55,236 bases of DNA from Symbiobacteriaceae bacterium (GTDB lineage Bacteria > Bacillota > Sulfobacillia > Symbiobacteriales > Symbiobacteriaceae), in the NCBI GenBank assembly GCA_029239785.1, contig JARBUG010000012.1:1-55236 (forward strand). The letters run 5' to 3'. Position 1 is the first letter of the stretch. Each line of letters begins with the position of its first letter. Below, piece after piece: positions 32,890 to 42,500 of this stretch. The notes under the pieces were generated by a model. The model had not been told where the DNA came from. It made no database searches and saw only the letters and a program-made list of their open reading frames with translations. The translations under genes and the position numbers were made by a program.

Positions 32890-33918
32890 ATGGAACTTGG
32901 CATATACACCTTCGCAGAAACGACCCCAGACCCCGTGACGGGAGGTACCATCAGCCCGGGCGAACGCCTGCGCAACCTGCTGGAAGAGATCGAACTGGCC
33001 GACCAAGTTGGGCTCGACGTCTTCGGCGTTGGGGAGCACCACCGGCCGGATTTTGCCGTGTCATCGCCCGTGCCGGTGCTGGCCGCCGCTGCGATGCGCA
33101 CCAGGCGAATTCGGCTGACCAGCGCCGTGACCGTTCTCAGTTCAGATGACCCGGTCAGGGTCTTCCAGGACTTCGCCACCCTGGACCTGCTCTCGGGGGG
33201 CCGGGCCGAAATCATGGTGGGCCGGGGCTCTTTCATTGAGTCCTTTCCCCTGTTCGGCTACGACCTGCACGATTACGACGAGCTTTTCGCCGAGAAGCTC
33301 GACCTGCTGCTGAAACTGCGTGAGTCGGAGCGGGTGACTTGGTCCGGCAAACATCGGGCGCCCATCGATGACCTGGGCGTTTATCCCCGACCGCACCAGA
33401 CCCTCCTGCCGATTTGGGTTGCGGTGGGCGGCACGGCCAACTCGGCCGCCCGGGCCGGCGCCCTGAACCTGCCCATGGCGATCGCCATCATCGGCGGGAT
33501 GCCCGAACGGTTTGCTGGGCTCGCCGAACTCCACCGCCGGGCGGCGGCCAAGGTCGGGCACAGCGCGCCGGCGCTCAGCATCAACTCGCATGGTTTCATC
33601 GCCGATAGATCGCAGCAGGCCTCAGACGAAGCGTGGCCGGCCTTCGCCACAACCATGAACAAGATCGGCCGGGAGCGGGGCTGGCCGCCCATGACCCGGG
33701 AGCAGTTCGAGCAGTCGCGCACGCTGCGGGGCGCCAACTTCGTCGGCAGCCCCGGGGAAGTGACTGAGAAGATCCTGTTCCAGCATGAGATCTTCGGCCA
33801 TCAGCGCTTCCTGCTGCAGTTCAGCGTGGGCACCCTGCCCCATGCACAGATCATGCGGTCGATCGAGTTGTTTGGCACCAAGGTTGCACCAGTGATCCGG
33901 CGCGAGACCGCCCGATAA
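32890..33918 (+). CDS. LLM-class flavin-dependent oxidoreductase (luciferase-like)
   Basis: A 342-residue bacterial-luciferase-like TIM barrel. Key elements are [11 protein letters not shown] at the start, the VGEHHRPDF strand, [40 protein letters not shown] (the substrate/flavin loop of this subgroup) and [10 protein letters not shown]. Such enzymes use FMNH2 and O2 to oxidise diverse small molecules. The subgroup is often annotated as an alkanal monooxygenase-like or F420-independent oxidoreductase of unknown substrate. AGGGGG lies 8 nt before the ATG. It is a single gene followed by a G/C-rich hairpin. Confidence 0.93.
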   Translation: MELGIYTFAETTPDPVTGGTISPGERLRNLLEEIELADQVGLDVFGVGEHHRPDFAVSSPVPVLAAAAMRTRRIRLTSAVTVLSSDDPVRVFQDFATLDLLSGGRAEIMVGRGSFIESFPLFGYDLHDYDELFAEKLDLLLKLRESERVTWSGKHRAPIDDLGVYPRPHQTLLPIWVAVGGTANSAARAGALNLPMAIAIIGGMPERFAGLAELHRRAAAKVGHSAPALSINSHGFIADRSQQASDEAWPAFATTMNKIGRERGWPPMTREQFEQSRTLRGANFVGSPGEVTEKILFQHEIFGHQRFLLQFSVGTLPHAQIMRSIELFGTKVAPVIRRETAR

Positions 33919-33925
33919 ATCGTGC

Positions 33926-33960
33926 GGGGCCCCCGGCGTCTGCCGTGGGGCCCCCATCTT
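33926..33960. terminator. G/C-rich hairpin between convergent genes
   Basis: GGGGCCCC occurs at 33926-33933 and 33947-33954 and is self-complementary between copies; CGGC/GCCG pair inside. ATCTT follows. It lies between the LLM oxidoreductase stop and the stop of the convergent YkvI-like gene. Confidence 0.7.
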
Positions 33961-35026
33961 ATACCCTCGTTCGTGCGGGCATTACGAGCCGCAGAATCAG
34001 ACCGCCGACCAGGATCAGGCCCAGCCAGCCCACCACCGGGAAGAGCACATTCACCATCTGTGAGAAGCCGACCTGACTGAGCACCAGCGCCCCAACCGAA
34101 GCGCCGCCCACCACCAGCGAGTAGCGCGGGCTCTCCGGCTGGGTCAGCCGCACCGTCAGGCCATAAAGGCTGCTGACAGCCGTTGTGTACACCTCGAGCC
34201 ACAGGACCACAGCGTATATGCCGGAGACAAAGGCCGGGAACCTTCGGGCCAGTTGGATCATGGGCACTTCGTAATTGGCCGATTCGGGCAAACCGCCCAG
34301 CAGCGCCAAGTTGATCAGCAGGGCGCCCAGCCCCAGCACCACCCCGCCGGTGACGCCACCCCAGAACCCGGTCCTTTCGTCGGCCGCCTCCTTGCCCAGC
34401 GGCCCCAGCACCGCAATGCTGAGTACCAGGTTGTAGGAGACATAGAGGAAGAGGCTGACCGGCCACCAGGCGGTGGCCGCTTCGGCGGGGTGGTACCAGC
34501 GCAGGTCGGCATCCGAAATGCCGGTCGACACCAGAGACCCCAGGCTAACGATGGCCACCAGCATGATCAGTACCGGCGCCACGGCGGAGATCGATTTGAC
34601 CACGCCGCGCAGCCCCATCAGCACGGTGCCGCCCGAGATGACGGCCATGACCAGCGTGCCCAGGAACCGGTTGAGCCCGAAGCTCTCGGCAAAAACCGCC
34701 CCCGAGCCGGCCATCATGACGGCGGCGGAGCCAAATAGGAAGAACGTGATCACCCAGTCGAGCACCCGGCCCATGGCGGGGCCCGCCACCTCGTTGACAA
34801 TGGCGACATGCGAGTCAGCCCGCAGTTCGTGACCAATATGGATGATCATGCCGCCCAGGACAGCGAAGAAGAAGGTGGCACCGATGACGGCCCAGACTCC
34901 ATTCAGACCGAAATGGGTAAAGAACCGCAGCACTTCCTGCCCGGTGGCAAAGCCGGCGCCCACTACGGTGCCGACGTAGGTGGCAGCGATGGCGAAGGAA
35001 CTGAGGCCCCTGGCTGGTCTACTCAT
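33959..35026 (-). CDS. YkvI-like multi-pass membrane protein
   Basis: A 355-residue protein with about ten hydrophobic segments and a start typical of the YkvI family: FAIAATYVGTVVGAGFATGQ, then EVLRFFTHFG. The break-forming GxxxGAGFATGQE segment resembles the unwound first helix of LeuT-fold transporters, so it probably carries a solute, but no member's substrate is established to my knowledge. I start it at ATG 35026, with GGGAGGTTGA about 8 nt upstream; an upstream frame to 35095 adds a non-membrane Arg-rich leader. It is divergent from the polyamine gene at 35137, with 110 bp between. Confidence 0.88.
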   Translation of the reverse strand: MSRPARGLSSFAIAATYVGTVVGAGFATGQEVLRFFTHFGLNGVWAVIGATFFFAVLGGMIIHIGHELRADSHVAIVNEVAGPAMGRVLDWVITFFLFGSAAVMMAGSGAVFAESFGLNRFLGTLVMAVISGGTVLMGLRGVVKSISAVAPVLIMLVAIVSLGSLVSTGISDADLRWYHPAEAATAWWPVSLFLYVSYNLVLSIAVLGPLGKEAADERTGFWGGVTGGVVLGLGALLINLALLGGLPESANYEVPMIQLARRFPAFVSGIYAVVLWLEVYTTAVSSLYGLTVRLTQPESPRYSLVVGGASVGALVLSQVGFSQMVNVLFPVVGWLGLILVGGLILRLVMPARTRV

Positions 35027-35136
35027 GGCGTTCAACCTCCCGCAGACAGTGTGCCGTAGCGTCTCTCGGGGTATTCGGCGGGCCAGGTTTGTCACAAACC
35101 GGCGGGACTTTTCATAGCATGCAATGAGCTAGTCCC

Positions 35137-36420
35137 ATGGAGGGATCAATATTGCCTCATGTCGGACGCCACTTGATTGTCGACACGTTTGGCAGTTCAC
35201 CTGAGGTCCTCAATGACGCGCCAAGGCTCGAGCAGAGTCTGCGCACCTTCATCGAGGCAGTGGGGATCCCGATCTTGCACACCTACTTTCACCAGTTTGA
35301 CCCCATTGGGGTGACAGGTGTTTTCGTCCTTGCCACCTCACATGCCACCATTCATACGTGGCCTGAGTTTGGGCATCTGGCCCTGGACATCTTCTTCTGT
35401 TCGGACACCGACGTTCGACCTCATCTGCCTAAACTCATGGAAGACCTGACCGCACAGCGGTTCTACGTGACGGATCTCAAACGCGGTGCCGAGGAAGGTA
35501 TGCAGATCAGCACCAGTTCGGAAGGTAACGTCGAACCGCAGGTACTGCGCGGCGATCTGGCAGACGTCAGGGAATTGCAGGCCATGCTGGCCGGGCGCCA
35601 CCGGATTCTCCATGCGGGCAGAAGCCCTTACCAGCAGGTGCTTCTCCTGGAAGTGCCGGACGTCCGCTTGTACCTGGACCAGCAGTTGCAGTTCAGTTCG
35701 GTGGATGAGCGATTCTACCACGAGGCGCTCGTTCACCCTGCCATGTCCCTGGCTCCCTCCCACAGGCGCATACTGCTGGTAGGAGGCGGCGATGGCCTTG
35801 CCGTCCGTGAGATTCTGAAATACACGGACGTCGACCATGTCGATCTGGTCGATTTGGACCCCATGGTGCTCCACGTCGCCCAGCATGTGCCCGAAGTGGC
35901 TGCCATGAACGAGGGCGCCTTGAACGACGAGCGCGTGCAGGTCCACATGCAGGATGCCCGCACCTTCCTGTCCGACGTTACGGCGGTCTACGACGTAATC
36001 GTCATGGACCTGCCGGATCCTGGCGACGAGGTGCTCAGCCAACTCTATACCCGCGAGTTCTTCGAAAAGACTGCGGCGCACCTTGCACCAGACGGGGTGC
36101 TCGTCTGTCAGAGCTATTCGCCTGAAGAAGCCCCCCGCGTCTTCTGGACGATCGGGAAAACGATGGAGGCCGCGGGGCTTACCTTGCTGAGCTACCACCT
36201 GGAGGTCCCCTCGTTTGGCGACTGGGGGTTTCACGTGGGTGCACGCGCTCCACTGGCATGGGGCGAGCGGAAGGTGGAAGTGGCGTGCACGACCGTGCCA
36301 GATGATTTGACACCGTGGTTCCGCTTTCCAAAGGCCGTCCGGAAAAAACGGAAGGCTGCCGTGGTAAACAGCATCTACCAACTTGTTCTTCACGACATTT
36401 ATGACAGGGAAGTGAGGTAG
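35137..36420 (+). CDS. speDE: Fused S-adenosylmethionine decarboxylase-aminopropyltransferase (SpeD-SpeE)
   Basis: One 427-residue chain joins two successive enzymes of spermidine synthesis. Residues 1-125 are a bacterial-type AdoMet decarboxylase: ATSHATIHTWPEFGHLALDI contains the Ser near 68 that would cleave itself to a pyruvoyl group (usually ESH; here TSH), the processing His, and Cys in FFCSD near 88. Residues about 160-427 are a spermidine-synthase-like domain with DERFYHEALVHP, LLVGGGDGLAVREIL (AdoMet site near 216), VDLVDLDPMV, and VMDLPDPGDE near 291, where classical SpeE has DSTDP. Decarboxylated AdoMet made by the first half could pass to the second. Cleavage at Ser68 would free a short N-terminal beta-chain. 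It is followed after 7 bp by an unknown gene. Confidence 0.93.
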   Translation: MEGSILPHVGRHLIVDTFGSSPEVLNDAPRLEQSLRTFIEAVGIPILHTYFHQFDPIGVTGVFVLATSHATIHTWPEFGHLALDIFFCSDTDVRPHLPKLMEDLTAQRFYVTDLKRGAEEGMQISTSSEGNVEPQVLRGDLADVRELQAMLAGRHRILHAGRSPYQQVLLLEVPDVRLYLDQQLQFSSVDERFYHEALVHPAMSLAPSHRRILLVGGGDGLAVREILKYTDVDHVDLVDLDPMVLHVAQHVPEVAAMNEGALNDERVQVHMQDARTFLSDVTAVYDVIVMDLPDPGDEVLSQLYTREFFEKTAAHLAPDGVLVCQSYSPEEAPRVFWTIGKTMEAAGLTLLSYHLEVPSFGDWGFHVGARAPLAWGERKVEVACTTVPDDLTPWFRFPKAVRKKRKAAVVNSIYQLVLHDIYDREVR

Positions 36421-36427
36421 CAGGCGG

Positions 36428-36976
36428 ATGCGCCAGCGAACGTTCAGCCGTTGGATTCCGGTGGTCCAGGGCGTCGCACCGCACCAATTCCGGCTGTCAG
36501 ACGAACTGCTGGCGGCCGCCGGCCCGCTTTGGAGCCAGCCGGACGATTTGCGCCGATTTGTGGCACAGGTAGTTACCGGGTGCCCGGACCCGGCGGAAGC
36601 GCTCTTTGCAGCCCCGGTGACGGGCGTCGGCGAGTTGCTGACGGTTGCGGGCGACGATGACTGGGGCAGATCGCTTCAAGAAGCCAAGCTGTGGACCATT
36701 CGGATTCCCACGGTGCTGGTGGAGCAGGCCAAGTGGGCCCGCCTCCTGGAGCGGTATGACTGCAGGGAGGCCGCCCTTGCCTTGGGCCGGAACATGCGCA
36801 GAACGCCGGAGCCACCTGCTGAGCTGGTGGCGGAGCTGCGATCATGCAGCACCCGGACGCCTTCCACGGACACGTGGAGCCGCCTGGAGCAGGTGGTCAG
36901 GCTCCTGGTTGCCGGCAACTGGCTCTCAGCGGCTGAGGTGAACGCGGCCCTGCGCGCCGCCGACCAGAGCCGCTGA
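36428..36976 (+). CDS. Hypothetical protein downstream of the speD-speE fusion
   Basis: A 182-residue protein of unknown family. It is mostly alpha-helical by composition, with no signal peptide or membrane segment. Notable parts are PHQFRLSDELLAAAGPLWSQ, LWTIRIPTVLVEQAKWARLL and a C-terminal VVRLLVAGNWLSAAEVNAAL. The start ATG lies 7 bp after the fusion-gene stop codon, with GGCGG just before it, so the two are probably co-transcribed and it may act with polyamine synthesis. Nothing in the sequence shows a catalytic motif. A good bidirectional terminator follows. Confidence 0.75.
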   Translation: MRQRTFSRWIPVVQGVAPHQFRLSDELLAAAGPLWSQPDDLRRFVAQVVTGCPDPAEALFAAPVTGVGELLTVAGDDDWGRSLQEAKLWTIRIPTVLVEQAKWARLLERYDCREAALALGRNMRRTPEPPAELVAELRSCSTRTPSTDTWSRLEQVVRLLVAGNWLSAAEVNAALRAADQSR

Positions 36977-37003
36977 GGACCGTTGCCGGCTGTGTGCGGA
37001 AAG

Positions 37004-37029
37004 AGCCCGCCGGTCTTCCCCGGCGGGCT
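37004..37029. terminator. Bidirectional terminator
   Basis: AGCCCGCCGG (37004-37013) and CCGGCGGGCT (37020-37029) form a perfect 10-bp stem with TCATTTA on the plus side and CTCTTTCC on the minus side. It lies between the ends of convergent genes. Confidence 0.88.
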
Positions 37030-37033
37030 TCAT

Positions 37034-37438
37034 TTATAGGCTTCCGCCTGGCAGATTGACACACAGCTCTGCGGGAAGGAGTTGGGCGACGAGGCCCATC
37101 GCAAGCCCCTGCAGGCCCGGCGCTGCCGGTATGCTGACACTGATCAGGCGGAAGTTGCGCAGGCAGAGCCGGCCGATCCCGTTCATCGGGAAGGCGATGA
37201 TATCGGCCATGAGTCGGACTGTGCCGCTCACGTTGACAAAGCCGCTGAAGCTGAAGCCGATATCAAACTCCAGGGAGTTCGGGCAGTTGGCCCGGACCAG
37301 TTGCGGCGTGCCGAAGCGCAGTTCGCCGCCCAGCACCTGCTCGGGTTGTATGGTCACCTGACGCAGGATCATGGCGGCAATCTGGTTAACCCCAGCTTGA
37401 CCCAGGCGCATGCACAGGTCCAGAGCCATGCCGTTCAC
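37034..37438 (-). CDS. Hypothetical beta-rich protein
   Basis: A 134-residue protein I do not recognise. Codon use (strong GC3) and the shared terminator just past its stop support a real gene. After a helical N-terminus (VNQIAAMILRQV), the middle alternates short hydrophobic strands (LEFDIGFSFSGFVNVSGTVR, LMADIIAFPMN, RLCLRNFRLISVSI) in a pattern like a small beta-sandwich or lipid-binding barrel. There is no signal peptide. I take GTG 37438 as the start, with TGAGG 7 nt upstream; GTG 37450 and ATG 37429 are alternatives. It is divergent from the polyketide operon. Confidence 0.65.
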   Translation of the reverse strand: MNGMALDLCMRLGQAGVNQIAAMILRQVTIQPEQVLGGELRFGTPQLVRANCPNSLEFDIGFSFSGFVNVSGTVRLMADIIAFPMNGIGRLCLRNFRLISVSIPAAPGLQGLAMGLVAQLLPAELCVNLPGGSL

Positions 37439-37543
37439 CGGGTTCCTCACACCTTTCGTACAACCTCAGACCATGGTATGCAGGGGCGCTGCATGGTGGC
37501 GCTTCCGAGTGAACCTGAAGGCAGCAGGACCATATGCTGATAC

Positions 37544-37580
37544 GGCGGACTTCCGCGTTTGCGGAGGTCCGCCCTTTATG
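37544..37580 (+). terminator. Hairpin in the leader of the polyketide operon
   Basis: GGCGGACTTCCGC (37544-37556) and GCGGAGGTCCGCC (37561-37573) form a 13-bp stem with one G-T pair and a GTTT loop, followed by CTTTATG. No plus-strand gene ends just before it, so it may be an attenuator ahead of the polyketide operon (start 37737) rather than an ordinary terminator. Confidence 0.6.
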
Positions 37581-37652
37581 TGCCCGGGGGCCTTTGCTAT
37601 CTTTCCAGCTTTTCGCCGGCAGCGCTGCCCGAAAAGCAATGGCGCCCCCGTT

Positions 37653-37675
37653 CTTTCTCTATGTAATCGAGAAAG
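37653..37675 (+). promoter_or_regulatory. Dyad symmetry upstream of the polyketide operon
   Basis: CTTTCTC (37653-37659) and GAGAAAG (37669-37675) are perfect inverted arms with a 9-bp A/T-rich spacer, 61 bp before the first start codon. The form suits a transcription-factor operator. I see no convincing -35/-10 pair beside it. Confidence 0.4.
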
Positions 37676-37736
37676 TTCACTAAGTGGAACCGAAGGACCC
37701 AGTCCTCAACAAACAGAGAACCAAGGAGTGGAGCGC

Positions 37737-39506
37737 GTGAACGGTAAGGTTGCGGTGCTGTTCCCCGGACAGGGAGCTTTTTATGGAGGAGCGTTGCACG
37801 ACTTGGCCCCGGACCATGCGGAGATCAAGTCGGTCTTTGCAGATGTCGACAAGGTGGCCCGGCACCGGTTGGGCCGCAGCGTCTCTGAAGTGATTTTTTC
37901 GCCCCGCAGGCCCGATATCAAGGAATTATTGCGTGATCATCCTGACGTGCTCCAACTCGCCCTGTACGGTGTCGCTGTTGCAGCCTACCGCATGCTGGAG
38001 GCCAAGGGGCTGCAGCCCGGGGTTCTGATGGGCCACAGCTTCGGCGAAATCGCCGCCCTCGTCTGCGGCGGGGCCTACTCGGTGCGGCAGGGCGCCGAAA
38101 TCGTCTGCCACCGGATTGCTGCCCTGAACCGCCTGGGCGACGTCGACGGTGCCATGCTGGCGCTGGGCACCGACCGGGAGCAGGCCGAGCAGTTGGTCGC
38201 CGTGGTGCGCAACGCCCAGACTGTGATTTCGGGCGAGAACCACACCCGGCAGATTCTCGTTTCCGGACCCAAGCAGGTCGTAACCGTCCTGCATGAAATG
38301 GCCAAAACCCTGAAACTCTCGGCGGTGATTCTGAACTCGCCGTACCCCTTCCACAGCCCCCTGCTGCAGGGCGCCGTGGCCGACTTTGCCGGGCGCCTGC
38401 GGGCGATTCCCCAGTCGTCTCTGAAAGTCCCGGTCTACTCCCCGATTATGGGCCGCTACTACGACGCCGAGGATGACCTGGGCGAGTGCCTGGCCGAGCA
38501 CCTGGTCATGCCGATCAACTTCGCACCGGCCATTCGGCAGCTGCACATGGACGGGATGAAACTGTTCGTGGAGTCCGGCGCCCTGGATACCCTGGTCAAA
38601 CTGGCCCGCAACATTCTGGCCGGCAAGGAAGATGTGACGATGATTACCACCCTCGACCCCGTGGTGGGCGAGCGTGCAACGCTTGAGAACGCCCTGAAGA
38701 TGCTGCAGGACCGGGGCGCCATGTTCCAGGCCGGCGACGTGACCGGCAGCCCCATGTTCCAGGAGTTCTGGTCGTCGCACGGGCAGTCGATCATCAACTA
38801 TATCCGCCTGGAGCTGGAGGCGTTTACGCTGCACCGGGAGAGCGTGGGCGCCGAGCCCGCCGCTGCGGCGGTGACGGAGCCCGAGGCCCCGGTGGCACGT
38901 GTGGCTTCGGTGGTGGAAGCCCCCCAACAGGCGCCCGCCCTCACCCGTGAGCAGGTGCTTTCCGACCTGTCGGACCTGTACGCCACGGCCCTGGAGTACC
39001 CCCGGGAGGTCTTTGCCGCCGATGTCGCTCTGGAGGCGGAACTGGGCGTTGACTCGGTCAAGCAGACTGAGCTGATGGCCCGGGTCAGCGACCAGTACGG
39101 CCTGCCGCCGCATCCCGCCGATTTCCGGCTCAGCAACTACCCGACCCTGGGCCACATTGCCGACTTCGTGCTGCAGCATGCGCTCGGGGCGCCGACCCAG
39201 GTCGCCACGGCCGCTTCCGCTGCTTCACTCGCTCCGGCGATGACCGCCACGACTCGTGCGCAGCTCTTCCAGGAGATGGTCAGCTTCTACGCCGAGGCGC
39301 TGGAGTACCCGGTGGAAGTCTTCACCGAAGAGGTAGCCCTGGAGGCCGAACTCGGCATCGACTCCGTCAAGCAGACCGAACTGATGGCCCGGGTCAGCGA
39401 CAAGTACACCCTGCCGCCTCACCCGGCCGATTTCCGGCTCAGCAACTACCCGACCATGGGTGCCATTGTCGACTTCGTCTTCGCGACGATGCCGGCCCGC
39501 CACTAG
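37737..39506 (+). CDS. Acyltransferase with two tandem acyl carrier protein domains (AT-ACP-ACP)
   Basis: A 589-residue protein that loads and carries the extender units for the synthase encoded next. Residues 4-320 are an FabD/AT domain: LFPGQGAFYGG, catalytic Ser near 101 in GHSFGEIAAL, Arg in CHRIAAL, and PFHSP near 204, the FH form expected for malonyl rather than methylmalonyl selection. After an Ala/Pro/Glu linker come two near-identical ACPs. In each, LG(V/I)DSVKQTELMARVSD carries the phosphopantetheine Ser (about 439 and 542), followed by PPHPADFRLSNYPT. Tandem ACPs of this form recall PUFA synthases. GTG 37737 follows AAGGAGTGG; the long open frame upstream (to 37410) crosses the leader hairpin. 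The synthase gene starts 9 bp after its stop. Confidence 0.93.
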   Translation: MNGKVAVLFPGQGAFYGGALHDLAPDHAEIKSVFADVDKVARHRLGRSVSEVIFSPRRPDIKELLRDHPDVLQLALYGVAVAAYRMLEAKGLQPGVLMGHSFGEIAALVCGGAYSVRQGAEIVCHRIAALNRLGDVDGAMLALGTDREQAEQLVAVVRNAQTVISGENHTRQILVSGPKQVVTVLHEMAKTLKLSAVILNSPYPFHSPLLQGAVADFAGRLRAIPQSSLKVPVYSPIMGRYYDAEDDLGECLAEHLVMPINFAPAIRQLHMDGMKLFVESGALDTLVKLARNILAGKEDVTMITTLDPVVGERATLENALKMLQDRGAMFQAGDVTGSPMFQEFWSSHGQSIINYIRLELEAFTLHRESVGAEPAAAAVTEPEAPVARVASVVEAPQQAPALTREQVLSDLSDLYATALEYPREVFAADVALEAELGVDSVKQTELMARVSDQYGLPPHPADFRLSNYPTLGHIADFVLQHALGAPTQVATAASAASLAPAMTATTRAQLFQEMVSFYAEALEYPVEVFTEEVALEAELGIDSVKQTELMARVSDKYTLPPHPADFRLSNYPTMGAIVDFVFATMPARH

Positions 39507-39515
39507 GAGGCTGTC

Positions 39516-42500
39516 ATGCAGGATTTGCAGGGAAAGCTGGCGCTGGTGACCGGCGGGGCCAAGGGAGTTGGCAAGGTGATTGCCGCCCGCCTGGCCGAGC
39601 GCGGGGCGCATGTCATCATCAATTTCTTTCATTCGCTGGATGCCGTGAAGCAGACCAAGGCCGAGCTGGAGGCCCGGGGCGCCCGGGTCGACATCATCCG
39701 GGCTTCGGTGGCGCTTGAGGCCCAGGTCGACCGCATGTTTGATGAGATCGAAGCCAAGTACGGGTATCTTGATATCCTGATCAACAACGCCGCTGCGGGG
39801 AACTTCGCCTCGCTCGATGAGGTGGACGAAGCAGCCTTTGACCGGTCGCTGGATACGAACTTGAAGGGCAGCTTCTGGTGCGCCCGCCGGGCCGCCCGGC
39901 TCATGGAGCGCCGGGGCGGCGGGGTGATCGTCAACCTGTCGTCCATCGGGGCGGTGCAGGTGGCGGCTGATTACGTGACGGTGGGTACGTCGAAAGCGGC
40001 GGTGGAGTCGCTGACCCGGTACCTGGCCTACGAGTTTGGCCCCAAGCAGATTCGGGTCAACACCGCTTCCGCCGGCCTGCTGGAGAACGAAGTGGGCCGC
40101 CGCTTCCCCCGGTACGAGGAGATGCGGCGCAACATCGTCGCTGCGACGCCCCTGGGGCGGATTGGGACGGAGGAGGAGCTGGCCGACCTGGTCCTCTTCC
40201 TGGCCTCCGACCAGTCAAGCTATATTACGGGCCAGATGATTCTGGCTGATGGCGGGATGGCGCTGGGCGGGTCGATTCTCTCGCCCCGGGTGGGGGAGGC
40301 GGCTGTGGCGGCCCCGGCGCCGGAAGTGGCAGAGGTCGCCGCTCCCGAGGCCGACGACGATGACAGCGAGGAGATCGCCGTCGTCGGCATGGGCATGGTC
40401 GTGCCCGGCGCCAACAGCCCCGACGAGTTCTGGCAGGTCCTGACCGACGGCCCCGACCTGCTCCGCTACGTGCCCCGGGAGCGCTGGGAGAACCGCTCTT
40501 TCTACTCCGCCGACGGCAACGCCGAAGACAAGACCTACCAGAACACCTCCGGCTTCATCACCGACTTCAAGCCCGCCCCGGCCCTCGCCGCCGAGGCGGA
40601 TGCCAACGAGCAGTCCACCGAACTGACCACCCTCTGGCTCCGCCACTCGCTCTACCAGGCGCTGGACGGCGTCCGGCGGGAGGCGGCCGACCGGTACTCC
40701 TTCGTGGTCGGCTACACGCCGGACGGCAACCAGCACCTCGAAGAGTCGATGGTGATCGCCTCCACCATGCACCACCTGGAATCCACGCTGGCCGGCGCCC
40801 CCGGCAGCGAGGCCTTCCTGAAGCAGGCCCGCGCCGCCCTGGAGCAGGAGTACTGGCGGGGCGCCTTCGATCCGTCCGCCCTGCTGCCCCATCAGGTAGG
40901 CCGCAAGGCGATGGGCGGCATCCTCCCCGAGGGCACCGAACTGCTCATGGTCGATACCGCCTGCTCCTCTTCGCTCTACGCAGTTGATATCGGCATCAAG
41001 GGGCTGCTGACGGGCAAGCACGACATCGCCGTCTGCGGTGGCTCCTTCGCCCTCGGGCCCCGCAGCTCAGTGCTTTTCGCCAAGCTGCACGGCCTCTCCA
41101 CCAGCGGCGAGGTGCGCCCGCTCGACAAGCAGGCCGACGGCGTGCTCTTCTCGGATGGCTCCGGCGTGGTGGTGCTGAAGAAGCTGAGCCGGGCTCGCAA
41201 GGATGGCGACCGGATTCTCGGCATCATCCGGGGCCTGGGCACTTCGTCGGATGGCAAGGGCCGCGCCGTTTACGCCCCCAGCCCCGAGGGCCAGGGGATT
41301 GCCATCGACCGGGCGCTGGCCCAGCCGGCGGTCGACCTGGACCGGGTCGACTGGGTGGTCGCCCACGCCACGGGCACCCCGGCGGGCGACCTGACCGAGT
41401 TCACCGCCCTGCGGGAGCGGCTGAAGGCCGACCATCCCATTCATGTCACATCCAACAAATCGCTGATCGGCCATACGGGCTGGGCGGCCGGCGTCGCCAG
41501 CCTGATTCAGGTGCTGCTGGCCCTGCGCCACGGCGTGATCCCCCCGCAGCACCACTTCACCAGCCCGCCCGACCTGTTCCAGGTGGAAGGCTCCAACATG
41601 CGGATTCCCACGGAGCCGGTGGCCTGGGCGCCCCGCCCCGAGTCGCCCCGGGCCGCGGCCGTATCCGGGTTCGGTTTCGGCGGCACCAATGCCCACGTGG
41701 TGGTGGAGGAGTACCGTCCCGCTGCCAAGGCGGCTGCCCCCGCTGCGCCGGAGCGGGCCTATCACGAGCGCATCGCCGTGGTCGGCTGGGCCGCCCACGT
41801 GCCCGGCCTGGAGAACGCCGCCGACGTGACGGCCTGGCTGACCGGCAAGGGCCAGGCGCCCCTGGCTTCCTTCGGCGAGTTCTACCCGGCCCCGTCCTTC
41901 CAGAAAGTGAAGATGCCGCCCCGCACGGTGCGCACCATCGACCGCTGCCAGTTGATGATTCTGGAGTGCGCCCACAACCTGCGCAACCAGCTTGGCCAGT
42001 TCTGGGAGGAGCACAAGCAGACCACCGGCGTGGTGCTGGGCCATATGGGCCTGACCCGCCACTCCACCCTGTACGGTACCCGTTGCTATCTGGATGATAT
42101 CGAGCGGGTGCTGCGGGGCGCCGTGCAGTCGCCCCTGCTGGAGGCGGGCCTGAAGGGCCTGCGCCAGGAGGTGCAGCGGTTGGTGCCGGCCTCCAACGAA
42201 GATTCGTTCCCGGGCATCATGCCGAACGTGATCCCGGCCCGGGTGGCCAACTACTTCGACCTGAAGGGCGCCAACATGGCGCTGGACACCGGCTTCGCCT
42301 CGTCTGCCAGCGCGATTGAGGTCGCCTGCCGATACCTGCGGAGCAAGGAGATGTCGATGGTCCTGGCCGGTGGCGTGAATGGGAACAGCACCCCTGAGAC
42401 GGTGGCGGCGATCCGCCAGCATTTGCAGGATGCCGGTCTGGAGATCGCCGAGGGTTGCTTCCTCTTTGCCCTGACGACCGAGTCGACGGCGAAGGCCGCC

